Assembly (NCBI GenBank): GCA_033856255.1
Contig: JAWVFH010000025.1
Span: 1-64,000 of the forward strand
Length of the DNA stretch: 64,000 nucleotides
Direction of reading: 5' to 3'
DNA from: WHSW01 sp033856255
GTDB taxonomy: Bacteria > Actinomycetota > Thermoleophilia > Solirubrobacterales > 70-9
In this document: piece by piece, positions 8,789 to 16,740 of the stretch
Numbering within the stretch: position 1 is the stretch's first letter
Layout of the letters: every line of letters starts with the position of its first letter
The notes under the pieces: model-generated
Database searches by the model: none
What the model saw: the letters and a program-made list of their open reading frames with translations, nothing else
What the model was told of the DNA's origin: nothing
Translations under genes and position numbers: made by a program

Positions 8789-9255
8789 GCGACATCGACA
8801 CCGTCAAGGCGCTGAACTCGATCTTCCAGCGCTATGACTTCGACACCCTCCGCGACGCGGTCGAGGGATCCGACCCCGGCGCGGTCAGCTCCGGGATCGC
8901 CGAGGTCGACGCGCTTGTCGGGGAGTCGCTGACCGACGACGTGGTGATCGAGTTCCACACGGCGCTGTCCCTGCCCGAGGGCCAGCGCTACCAGGGCCGC
9001 GAGGAGTACCTGCGGTTCTGGCGCGGGTGGCTGGCGGCGTTCGAGGCCTACGACATCGAGCACGGCGACTACGAGCAGGTCGGCGATTGCGTCGTCGTCG
9101 GCGTCACCCACCGCGGACGGGGTCGGGGCAGCGGGCTCGACTTCGAGCTCGTCCAGGGACAGCGTTGGGTGCTGCGCGACGGCCGGGCGGCCGAAATCCA
9201 CGTCTACGACACGCGCGAGCAGGCGCTCGCCGACGTCCCGGCCGATTCCGGGTAG
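8785..9255 (+). CDS. NTF2/SnoaL-like domain protein
   Basis: A 156-residue protein whose C-terminal two thirds fit the cone-shaped SnoaL/NTF2 fold: an N-terminal helix (VKALNSIFQRYDFDTL), a region TDDVVIEFHTALSLPEGQRYQGREEYLRFWRGWLAAF split by strands, and a final strand pair with HVYDTREQAL. Such domains bind small ligands or act as small isomerases or cyclases; no function can be assigned. The GTG overlaps the miaA stop as GTGA, so it is translationally coupled to miaA, although a role in tRNA modification is not implied. Confidence 0.75.
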   Translation: MSDIDTVKALNSIFQRYDFDTLRDAVEGSDPGAVSSGIAEVDALVGESLTDDVVIEFHTALSLPEGQRYQGREEYLRFWRGWLAAFEAYDIEHGDYEQVGDCVVVGVTHRGRGRGSGLDFELVQGQRWVLRDGRAAEIHVYDTREQALADVPADSG

Positions 9256-9315
9256 CTCCCTAAGCAATCTAGGCCGATCGGCCGATGGCTGACCAGGGAC
9301 CGCATACGTCATGCG

Positions 9316-10770
9316 GTGCTTCGAACACCCATGCCCAGCGCAGATCCAGAAGAGGCGAGCCAACGCGACGGCCCGGCGACGATGGCCAGGGTCCTGGCCA
9401 TCCTCCTGCTGCTCGCCGCCCTGATGGGGTCGCTGACGCTGATCTTGCCGCACCCGCCGGGCGCCAACGAGACCGCGCTCTGGAGCAACATCGCGCTCGC
9501 CGGCGCGACGGCTGTCGGGTTGTGGCTCGGCGCGGGGCGCATGAGGCCCTGGATGCTCCAGGTCGCGCTCGCGCTCTCCACGCTTGCGGTCACCCGGGCG
9601 ATCTACTTCAGCAACGAAGAGGGAAGCTTCTACAGCCTGTGGTACGTCTGGGTTGGGCTGTTCGCCTTCTTCGCCCTCGACCGGCGGGCAGCGCTCGCGC
9701 AGCTCGGCGTGACCGCGATCGCCTACGGATGGGTATTGACCCAGGCGCCCCATGGGAGCCCGGTCGTTCGCTGGTTGATGACCGTCGGCACGATCGCCAT
9801 CGGCGGGGTTCTCGTCGACGTCCTCACGGGCCGCGTGCGAGCTCGCGCGCAGGCGGCGCGCTCGCGGGCGCGCCTGCTCGAGGTCGTCGCGGCCGCGGCC
9901 CACGAGCTGTCTCGGCATACGACGTCTGAGGGGGCGGGCGATGTGGTCTGCAGGGCTGCGGTTGAGGCGACGGGTGCGACCAGTGCGTCGCTATGGCAGC
10001 CGGCCTCCGACGGGCTCGGATTGACCAGGACCGCGACCACGCTGGCCGGCGGCACCGGCGCCGTGATCCCCTTCGTCGGAACTCGCACGGATGAACGCGA
10101 GGCCTTCACCTCGGGCAAACAGCGCCTGGCGGCCGGGGCCCTGTTCGAGCCGCTGGTCCTCGACGACGTGACGGTCGGGGTTCTCACGGTTCATTGGCGT
10201 GCGGAACGCCTGGGTGTCCCGATGGATGAGCTCAGGCAGGTGATGGATCTGCTCGCCCTCGAATGCAGCCTCGCTCTTCAGCGCGCCGAAACCCTCGCGC
10301 GCTTGGAGCGCGTGGCTCGCACCGACGAGTTGACCGGGCTGGCGAACCGGCGCGCCTGGGATGAGCATCTACGGCGCGAGATCGAGTGGGCGAAGCGAAG
10401 TGGCGCTCCCCTCGCCGTGGCGATGCTCGACCTGGATCACTTCAAGGAATACAACGACCGCCACGGGCACCCGGCCGGCGACCGCCTGCTGAAGGCCGTA
10501 TCCGCCAGCTGGGAGCAGGCAATCCGCGCCACCGACGTCCTCGCCCGCTACGGCGGAGAGGAGTTCGCCCTGGTGCTGTCCGCGACCCCGCCGGACGAGG
10601 CGCTGGTGATCGTCGAGCGCCTGCGCTCCGCGATGCCGACCGGGCAGCACGTCTCCGCCGGCCTGGTCTTCTGGGACGGCAAGGAGGACGACCTCGCGAT
10701 CGTCGGGCGCGCCGACGGCGCGCTCTATGGCGCCAAGGGGGCGGGACGCGACCGCGTGCTCACCGGCTGA
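9316..10770 (+). CDS. Membrane diguanylate cyclase (GAF-GGDEF)
   Basis: Makes c-di-GMP from two GTP. The 484-residue protein has about six membrane helices (residues 22-175), a short amphipathic linker, a GAF-like sensory domain (about 195-335), and a GGDEF domain with the active signature RYGGEEFALV. The product-inhibition I-site RATD sits five residues before GGEEF, as in PleD, so both synthesis and feedback control should work. DELTGLANRRAW and LDLDHFKEYNDRHGH are the standard flanking motifs. The start is uncertain: GTG 9316 or ATG 9331 (MPSADPEE). Confidence 0.92.
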   Translation: MLRTPMPSADPEEASQRDGPATMARVLAILLLLAALMGSLTLILPHPPGANETALWSNIALAGATAVGLWLGAGRMRPWMLQVALALSTLAVTRAIYFSNEEGSFYSLWYVWVGLFAFFALDRRAALAQLGVTAIAYGWVLTQAPHGSPVVRWLMTVGTIAIGGVLVDVLTGRVRARAQAARSRARLLEVVAAAAHELSRHTTSEGAGDVVCRAAVEATGATSASLWQPASDGLGLTRTATTLAGGTGAVIPFVGTRTDEREAFTSGKQRLAAGALFEPLVLDDVTVGVLTVHWRAERLGVPMDELRQVMDLLALECSLALQRAETLARLERVARTDELTGLANRRAWDEHLRREIEWAKRSGAPLAVAMLDLDHFKEYNDRHGHPAGDRLLKAVSASWEQAIRATDVLARYGGEEFALVLSATPPDEALVIVERLRSAMPTGQHVSAGLVFWDGKEDDLAIVGRADGALYGAKGAGRDRVLTG

Positions 10771-10799
10771 CCCGTCGAGGGTCCAGATAGCCTGGGCCG

Positions 10800-11639
10800 A
10801 TGCGGTTCGAGAAGTGGCAGGCGCTCGGCAACGACTACATCGTGGTCGAGCGCGACGCGCTTCCATGGGAGCTGAGCGCGGAGCGGGTCCGCCGGATCTG
10901 CGCACCCCACCTGGGCGTCGGCTCGGACGGGATCCTGCTGGTTTCGCCGGCGGCCGACGAACGCCACGTCGCCGAGCTGCGGATCTTCAACCCCGACGGC
11001 TCCGAGGCCGAGCTCTCGGGCAACGGCGCTCGCGAGGCGGTCCTCTACCTGCGCGCGGCCGGCTGGACCGACGCCGACACGTTCACGATCCTGACCAAGG
11101 CGGGCGAGGTGACGCCGACGATCACCGGACCGGGGGAGGTCTCGATGGCGATCGGCCGGGCCTCGGTGACCTCGCCGTTCTACCCGGAGGGGCCCGACGA
11201 CGGTTCCGGCACGATCAGCTCGCGCGGCCGCGAGTGGGACTTCCAGCACGTGGCCGTGGGCAACCCGCAGTGCGTGATCGAGGTCGGCGACGAGGTCGAG
11301 GAGGTCGATCTGGCCACCCTCGGCCCGGCGATCGAATCGAGCAGGCGCTTCCCGCAGCGCACCAACGTCTCGTTCACGAGGGCCGAGGGATCAACCGTCC
11401 GGGCGCGGATCTTCGAGCGCGGGGTGGGGGAGACGCTCTCCTCCGGCACCGGGGCCGCCGGCGCAGCGGTCGCCGCCTTCCTGCGCGGCGCACAGAGCCC
11501 GATCACGGTCAAGCTCGACGGCGGCGAGCTCACGGTGGAGATCACCGATGAGCTCGACGTCACCCTGATCGGGACTGCGTCGCGCGTCTACGCCGGCCAC
11601 CTCGACGAGGACTTCGCGGACGCGCTCTCATGTGTGTGA
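10800..11639 (+). CDS. dapF: Diaminopimelate epimerase-like protein with Ser/Ser active site
   Basis: The 279-residue protein follows DapF end to end: MRFEKWQALGNDYIVV, HLGVGSDG, RIFNPDGSEA, VGNPQC, FPQRTNVSF and ERGVGETL. DapF interconverts LL- and meso-diaminopimelate with two cysteines. Here both are replaced: position 73 reads ELSGNGAR instead of QCGNGAR, and position 215 reads ETLSSGTGAAG instead of ACG(S/T)GAC. It may be catalytically altered or not an epimerase. A TAGCCT box (10788-10793) ends six bases before the ATG, which indicates a leaderless mRNA. Its last part is duplicated at 13061-13229. Confidence 0.85.
   Translation: MRFEKWQALGNDYIVVERDALPWELSAERVRRICAPHLGVGSDGILLVSPAADERHVAELRIFNPDGSEAELSGNGAREAVLYLRAAGWTDADTFTILTKAGEVTPTITGPGEVSMAIGRASVTSPFYPEGPDDGSGTISSRGREWDFQHVAVGNPQCVIEVGDEVEEVDLATLGPAIESSRRFPQRTNVSFTRAEGSTVRARIFERGVGETLSSGTGAAGAAVAAFLRGAQSPITVKLDGGELTVEITDELDVTLIGTASRVYAGHLDEDFADALSCV
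11471..11592 (+). repeat. dapF 3'-end direct repeat, copy 1 (within intact gene)
   Basis: These 122 bases of the dapF coding region recur at 13061-13182, 1,590 bases downstream, in the same orientation with four mismatches. The stretch 11512-11592 is identical in both copies. Similarity ends about 47 bases before the dapF stop, so the two copies encode different C-terminal tails. The repeats bracket the PD40-RTX gene. Confidence 0.95.
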
Positions 11640-11656
11640 AGCGCTAGATTCGTGCT

Positions 11657-13030
11657 GTGGGCACGAGAGCGACAGCAGGGGTGGCGACGGCGATCCTCGC
11701 TCTGGTCGCGTGCGCACCGGCGATCGGCGGGACCACAGAGGGGCCCGCCCGGATCTCGTTCAACAGCGATGTCACGGGAGGCGACGACGACCTCTACGTG
11801 ATGAACGCCGACGGGAGCGGGGTGGCGCCGCTGGTCAGCAACGACGTCCTCAACGACAAGAACGCAGTCTTCTCGCCCGACGGACAGCACTTCGTCTACA
11901 CCGAGGACACGGCGGCCCCGCCCGCGCGCGACTCGAAGATCTTCGTCGCGAACGCCGACGGCTCCGGCCCGATCCAGCTGACGTTCGGCACCTCCGAAGA
12001 GTCGGGGCCGACTTGGTCTCCCGACGGAACCCGCATCCTCTTCACGAGCACCCGCGACGGTGACGCGGAGGTGTTCGTGATGAACGCGGACGGCACCAAC
12101 CAGGTCCAGCTGACCAACAACACGACGTTCGACTCCAGCCCCGCGTGGTCCCCGGACGGGACCAAGATCGTGTTCTCGAGCACCCAACCGCCCAGCGTGA
12201 ACACCGATGTGTGGTCGATGAATCCCGACGGAAGCGGCCAGACTCAGATCACGAACGCCCCGAACAACGACTACCGGCCGTCATTCTCGCCCGACGGCAG
12301 GCAGATCGTGTTCGTCAGCGCCCGGCTCGACAACATCAACGACGACATCTGGGTGATGAACGCGGATGGCTCGCAGCAGACCCGAGTCACGACCGATCCG
12401 GCCGACGACGCCGCGCCGTTCTACGCGTACGACAGCACGCGGCGGGTCGTCTTCGCGCGCTACGGCACCGGCGACAACAGCGAGCACATCTGGTCGATGA
12501 ACCCGGACGGTTCGGGCCAGACGCAGTTGACGGCCACCGCCTCCTTCGACAGCAGCCCACACTGGCTGCCGAGCGCCCGCTGCGAGTCGCGCTTCGTGAC
12601 GATGATCGGCACCGCCGCGCCCGACGCGCTCACCGGCCAAGCGCTACCGGACGTGATCTCCGGGCTCGCCGGCGACGACGATCTCAGCGGCCAGCTCGCC
12701 GACGACCTGCTCTGCGGGGACGAAGGCAACGACTCGCTCGCCGGGGACGACGGCAACGACTCCCTGTTCGGGGATGCCGGCGGCGATCTGCTCGCCGGCG
12801 GCATCGGGAACGATGCCCTCGACGGAGGGGACGGCAAGGACAAGCTCAAGGGCGGCGATGGAAGCGAGAGGCTCAAGGGCCGGGCGGGCAAGGACAAGCT
12901 GAAGGGCCAAAAGGGTGGCGACCGGCTGAACGGTGGTCCGGGGGCCGACCGCATCAATGGTGGGCCCGGCAGCGACATCTGCATCGTCGAGCCGAAGGAC
13001 CACGTCTCCAACTGCGAGACGATCAAGTAG
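11657..13030 (+). CDS. Secreted PD40 beta-propeller protein with C-terminal RTX repeats
   Basis: A 457-residue exported protein. After a signal peptide come six PD40 blades with alternating MNADGSG and WSPDGTKIVFSS units (about residues 30-310). From about residue 330 to 445 it has hemolysin-type (RTX) nonapeptides such as GDEGNDSLAGDDGNDSL and GGPGADRINGGPGSD, which bind calcium outside the cell. A short tail with two cysteines ends the protein. The GTG start has a TAGATT box at 11645-11650 six bases upstream. The gene sits between two copies of the dapF 3' end, so it looks inserted at this locus. The target it binds is unknown. Confidence 0.9.
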   Translation: MGTRATAGVATAILALVACAPAIGGTTEGPARISFNSDVTGGDDDLYVMNADGSGVAPLVSNDVLNDKNAVFSPDGQHFVYTEDTAAPPARDSKIFVANADGSGPIQLTFGTSEESGPTWSPDGTRILFTSTRDGDAEVFVMNADGTNQVQLTNNTTFDSSPAWSPDGTKIVFSSTQPPSVNTDVWSMNPDGSGQTQITNAPNNDYRPSFSPDGRQIVFVSARLDNINDDIWVMNADGSQQTRVTTDPADDAAPFYAYDSTRRVVFARYGTGDNSEHIWSMNPDGSGQTQLTATASFDSSPHWLPSARCESRFVTMIGTAAPDALTGQALPDVISGLAGDDDLSGQLADDLLCGDEGNDSLAGDDGNDSLFGDAGGDLLAGGIGNDALDGGDGKDKLKGGDGSERLKGRAGKDKLKGQKGGDRLNGGPGADRINGGPGSDICIVEPKDHVSNCETIK

Positions 13031-13060
13031 GGCAGGTCAGCGGCGGGCGACGATCAGCTC

Positions 13061-13229
13061 CGCCGCCTTCCTGCGGGGCGCCCAGAGCCCGATCACGGTG
13101 CAGCTCGACGGCGGCGAGCTCACGGTGGAGATCACCGATGAGCTCGACGTCACCCTGATCGGGACTGCGTCGCGCGTCTACGTGGGCGAGCTCGACGCGG
13201 CGCTGATCGCCGAGCTGACGGACAGCTGA
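13061..13229 (+). pseudogene. dapF C-terminal remnant (second copy)
   Basis: This fragment encodes the last 56 residues of a DapF-like protein in frame to a TGA at 13227-13229 (AAFLRGAQSPITVQLDGGE..., ending GELDAALIAELTDS), without the rest of the gene. Bases 13061-13182 repeat 11471-11592 with four mismatches. It has no start codon or ribosome binding site of its own, so it is read as a relic of an insertion or duplication event in dapF. Confidence 0.85.
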
Positions 13230-13243
13230 GGCGATACGGATCA

Positions 13244-13275
13244 GAAGTAGCGCTGTTCGTCCGAAGCGCTACTTC
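13244..13275. terminator. Perfect 11-bp hairpin between convergent ends
   Basis: GAAGTAGCGCT (13244-13254) pairs perfectly with AGCGCTACTTC (13265-13275) around a 10-base loop. It lies after the dapF remnant and contains the TAG stop codon of the minus-strand SnoaL gene (13269-13271). There is no U tract on either strand, so it would be a hairpin-only bidirectional terminator. A related but imperfect sequence (AGAAGTAGCCCTTTTCGTCGAAGGCGCTCCTT) lies at the next convergent junction, 16709-16740. Confidence 0.6.
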
Positions 13276-13664
13276 GACAGGCCAGCTTGGGCGAGCGCGT
13301 CACGAGGGTCCGAGAAACCCACCCGATGCACCACCTTGCCGTCGCGGACGGTGTAGAGCTCGGCGTGTCGCTCGTCCATCTCCAGGCCGCTGCTGCTTCG
13401 TCCCCGCTCCCGGATGATCACGAGCACCTTTTCGCCTTGAGCAGCGCGGATCTGCTCGACGTCCACGGTCCATTCGTTCCAGGCGTCCCCCCAGCGCGCG
13501 ACGTGGTCCAGGACTGCTTGGTGTCCCTTTCCGACCCGTCCGTCCGGCAGATTGGTTCCGTCCCACTCGACGTCGTTTGCGAGGTACGACAGGCCGGCCT
13601 CGATGCCCCCCGCAAGGAACGCGTCCCACATCCGCCGCACAATCTCAACGTTGCCGTCCGACAT
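13269..13664 (-). CDS. SnoaL-like polyketide-cyclase fold protein
   Basis: A 131-residue SnoaL/NTF2-fold protein: VEIVRRMWDAFLAGGIEAGLSYL, a central HQAVLDHVARWGDAW helix, and the strand RHAELYTVRDGKVVHRVGF with the typical Asp/His-rich core. Such proteins often detoxify or isomerise small molecules. The ATG is preceded by AGAGGCG and begins five bases after the MFS exporter stop, so the two are an operon. A role linked to the exported compound is only a guess. Its stop codon lies in a hairpin. Confidence 0.82.
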   Translation of the reverse strand: MSDGNVEIVRRMWDAFLAGGIEAGLSYLANDVEWDGTNLPDGRVGKGHQAVLDHVARWGDAWNEWTVDVEQIRAAQGEKVLVIIRERGRSSSGLEMDERHAELYTVRDGKVVHRVGFSDPRDALAQAGLSK

Positions 13665-13669
13665 CGCCT

Positions 13670-15274
13670 CTAGGCCGACTCGGTCGTGCCGGCCTCGATC
13701 TCGTCCGCCGGCACCTCTCGTCGAATCAACAGGAGCGCTACGACCACGCCCGCGATCGCCAAGAAGGCACCCAGCCGAAGGCCGGTGCCGACGGCGATGG
13801 CGAACGCGTCGTGGACGGCGTCCCCGATCGCCTTCTGCGCCGCGGCGCTGTACTTGGCGAGCGCCGTCATCGCATCCGACGCGCCCGCCAGCAGGCCGTC
13901 CAGGTCCTCTGCCTGCGCATCGGATAGCCGCACCCCCTTCTGCCCCGCGATCGCAACGGTCTCGGAGATCTGCTTGCTGTTGAACACGGCGCCGCAGATC
14001 GCCACCCCGAACGAGATCCCCAGTCCGGAGAGCGTGGTGAACACACCTCCCGCCTGCCCCGAGAGCCGCGTCGGGATCGAGTTCATCGCCGCGAGGTTCA
14101 TCGGCGTCAGCGAGAGGCCCGTCCCGAGGCCGAGGATCAGGAACGGCCACCAGAGATCGGCGTAGGTCGTCGAGGGGTCGACGCCCGCGAGGAGGAACAG
14201 CGCGACGGCGATCATCCCGCCCCCGGCGACCAACGGTGGTAGCGGCCCGAACCGCTGCGCCAGCGGGCCGCCGATCGGTGAGCCGACGGCCATGCCGATG
14301 ATGAGCGTCATCAGCTCGAGGCCCGACTTGGTCGGCGAATCGCCGAGCTCCTCCTGCAGGAAGAGCGGCATCAAGAAGAGCGCCGCGATCAGTGCGAAGT
14401 TGACGATGAAGAGCACGATCGCCGCGCCCGAGAAGTTCCGGTGGCGGAAGAGGCCCAGGTCGACGAGCGGGTTGCGCGCCCGGCGCTCGACAACGACGAA
14501 CGCGATCCCGAGCGCGATCGCGATCCCGAGCAGGACGAGCGTCGGTGCCGACGCGAGCCCCCAGGTCGGCGCCTGGATCGTCGCCAGCGTCAGCGTCGTC
14601 AGCGAGCCGACGGCCAAGGTGAGCCCGGTGACGTCGATCCGCCGCTCCGCCTGAGGGTCCCGCGACTCCGTGGCGAACGCCAGAGCCGCCAGCGCGACGA
14701 CGCCCGCCACGGCGAGCTGGAACCAGAAGATCCACTCCCAGCCGAGCGCGCCCGTGAGGACGCCGCCGATCAGCGGCGCGAAGCCCTGGCCCAGCGCGGA
14801 CGCGCCGCCCCAGATGCCCAGCGGCAGGCCGCGCTCGGACGGCCGATACGCGTTGAGCACGAGCGAGAGCGAGGACGGGATCAGCGCCGCGCCGCCGAGC
14901 CCGGCGATGACCAGTCCGGCGATCAGGATGGGGCCGCTGGGCGCGATGGCGCCGACCAGCGAGCCCGCGGCGAAGAGGACCGAACCCGCGACGAGCACCG
15001 CGCGGCGTCCGTAGATGTCCGCGAGGCGCCCGGCGACGATCAGGAACGCCGACATCGCGAGCGTGTAGCCGGTCACCGTCCACTGGAGCTCGGCGGTCGA
15101 GGCGTTCAGCTGATCGTGGATCTCGGGGAGCGCAACGACGATCGCCGCGGTCGGGAACGTCGCCAGCGCCGAGGCAAGCGCCATCGTCGCCAGCACGAGG
15201 CCGCGATGGCGCCCCTCCGAATGCGGGATGTCGAGGTGGTGCGCGCGGTGAAGCGTGTTTGCGATCAGTGGCAT
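13670..15274 (-). CDS. MFS drug exporter, DHA2 (14-TM, EmrB/QacA) type
   Basis: The 534-residue protein has about 14 membrane helices and the family motifs: ELQWTVTGYTLAMSAFLIVAG (helices 1-2), GRLADIYGRR (motif A), LGIWGGASALGQGFAPLIGG (motif C, antiporter), and the central charged loop FATESRDPQAERRIDVTG between the two halves. DHA2 proteins export drugs or metabolites with proton antiport. A SnoaL-like gene follows directly. The first ATG is used; the N-terminal 25 residues are cytosolic and histidine-rich. Confidence 0.9.
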   Translation of the reverse strand: MPLIANTLHRAHHLDIPHSEGRHRGLVLATMALASALATFPTAAIVVALPEIHDQLNASTAELQWTVTGYTLAMSAFLIVAGRLADIYGRRAVLVAGSVLFAAGSLVGAIAPSGPILIAGLVIAGLGGAALIPSSLSLVLNAYRPSERGLPLGIWGGASALGQGFAPLIGGVLTGALGWEWIFWFQLAVAGVVALAALAFATESRDPQAERRIDVTGLTLAVGSLTTLTLATIQAPTWGLASAPTLVLLGIAIALGIAFVVVERRARNPLVDLGLFRHRNFSGAAIVLFIVNFALIAALFLMPLFLQEELGDSPTKSGLELMTLIIGMAVGSPIGGPLAQRFGPLPPLVAGGGMIAVALFLLAGVDPSTTYADLWWPFLILGLGTGLSLTPMNLAAMNSIPTRLSGQAGGVFTTLSGLGISFGVAICGAVFNSKQISETVAIAGQKGVRLSDAQAEDLDGLLAGASDAMTALAKYSAAAQKAIGDAVHDAFAIAVGTGLRLGAFLAIAGVVVALLLIRREVPADEIEAGTTESA

Positions 15275-15351
15275 GGACGCGCGAGGGTTGCGATCGGCGG
15301 ACCGTATCGCCCGGGGAGGCGTCCTCGAACGAATGCGGGAGAATCCAGGGC

Positions 15352-16698
15352 ATGGCAGGTGAGGAGCTGCGCGAGCGGGTCCGCGGGCTCATGCCACGGG
15401 CCCGCGCCGATCTCGAGCGCCTGGTCGCGATCCCGAGCGTCGCGGACCCCGCCCAGTACCCGCCCGAGTGCTGCATCGAGGCGGCCGAGTACGTCCGCGA
15501 CGCAGCCGCCGATGCGGGCATCCCGGACGCCCGCCTGCTCGACATGCCCGACGGCCACCCCGCCGTCTTCGGCCATGCACCAGGGCCGGAGGGCGCCCCG
15601 ACCGTCCTCCTGTACTGCCACTACGACGTCCAGCCGCCGCTCGGCGAGGCTGAGTGGGAGAGCCCGCCCTTCGAGCTGACGGAGCGCGGCGGCCGCTGGT
15701 ACGGCCGCGGCTCGGCCGACTGCAAGGGCAACGCGGTGGCGCACCTGACGGCGCTCCGGGCGCTCGAAGGTGAGTTCCCCTGCGGCGTCAAGTTCCTCGC
15801 CGAGGGGGCCGAGGAGCAGGCGACCGGCGGCCTCGAAAGCTTCGTGCCGAGCTCCGGCGACCTCCTGGCCGCCGACGCGATCGTGATCGGCGACGCCGGC
15901 AACTGCGTGCTCGGCGTCCCGACGCTGACCACGACGCTCCGCGGCGTTGCCACCGTCAGGGTGGAGGTCTCGACGCTCGAGGGCGACGTCCACTCTGGGA
16001 TGTTCGGTGGTCCGGCGCCGGACGCGCTCGTGCTCCTGACCCAGATGCTCGCGACGCTCCACGACGAGCGCGGCAACGTCACGGTCGACGGTATCCCGGC
16101 CGACGGGTCCTGGGCCGGCGCCGACTACCCCGCAGAGCGCTTCCGCGCCGACGCTCGCATGCTCGACGGGGTCGAGCTCGCCGGCGACGGCACGGTCGCC
16201 GACATGGTCTGGGCGCGGCCCTCGGTGAACGTCCTCGGCATCGACTGCCCGCCGGTCGTGGGCTCGACGCCCTCGCTTCAGGCGAGCGCTCGGGCGCGGG
16301 TCAGCATGCGCATCCCCGCCGGCATCGATCCCGGCGACGCGCAGGACGCCCTCGCCGCGCACCTGGAGGCCCGCACGCCGCTCGGCGCACTGGTCGAGAT
16401 CGAGCGCGAGGGAACGGGCGCCCCGTTCGCCGCCTCGACCGACGGCCCCGCCTACCGTGCGATCGCGGGCGCGATGCAGACGGCGTTCGGCGCCGAGACG
16501 ACAACGGCCGGGCAGGGCGGCTCGATCCCCCTTTGCAACGTTCTGGCCGACGCCTTCCCCGACGCCGAGATCGTCCTCCTCGGGGTCGAGGAGCCGCTCT
16601 GCGCCATCCACGCCCCCAACGAGTCGGTCGACCCTTCGGAGATCGAGAACATCGCGCTTGCCGAGGCCCTGTTCCTGCGGGACTTCGTCGGGCGCTGA
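15352..16698 (+). CDS. M20 family metallopeptidase (dipeptidase-like)
   Basis: A zinc amidohydrolase of the M20 family. Metal-binding motifs are in order: CHYDVQPP (His ligand), GRGSADCKGN (bridging Asp with the DxKG turn), EGAEEQ (general-base Glu), GDAG (Asp ligand) and HAPNES (His ligand). The dimerisation lid is between about residues 195 and 330. At 448 residues it is normal for the CNDP/PepV-like dipeptidase branch. The ATG 15352 gives the usual N-terminus; the upstream frame is unrelated. It is divergent from the MFS gene with 77 bases between the starts. Confidence 0.9.
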   Translation: MAGEELRERVRGLMPRARADLERLVAIPSVADPAQYPPECCIEAAEYVRDAAADAGIPDARLLDMPDGHPAVFGHAPGPEGAPTVLLYCHYDVQPPLGEAEWESPPFELTERGGRWYGRGSADCKGNAVAHLTALRALEGEFPCGVKFLAEGAEEQATGGLESFVPSSGDLLAADAIVIGDAGNCVLGVPTLTTTLRGVATVRVEVSTLEGDVHSGMFGGPAPDALVLLTQMLATLHDERGNVTVDGIPADGSWAGADYPAERFRADARMLDGVELAGDGTVADMVWARPSVNVLGIDCPPVVGSTPSLQASARARVSMRIPAGIDPGDAQDALAAHLEARTPLGALVEIEREGTGAPFAASTDGPAYRAIAGAMQTAFGAETTTAGQGGSIPLCNVLADAFPDAEIVLLGVEEPLCAIHAPNESVDPSEIENIALAEALFLRDFVGR

Positions 16699-16740
16699 CG
16701 TCGAAGTACGAGAAGTAGCCCTTTTCGTCGAAGGCGCTCC

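Noticed and set aside
12640..13003. Short spaced repeats that could be mistaken for a CRISPR or tandem-repeat array
   Set aside because: They are coding nonapeptide RTX repeats in frame with the PD40 gene; the repeat units vary and there are no unique spacers.
13269..15545. A 758-codon minus frame that would fuse the SnoaL-like protein to an upstream Arg-rich region
   Set aside because: The upstream part is an out-of-frame reading of the real MFS gene; a good ATG with an AGAGG site starts the SnoaL gene at 13664.
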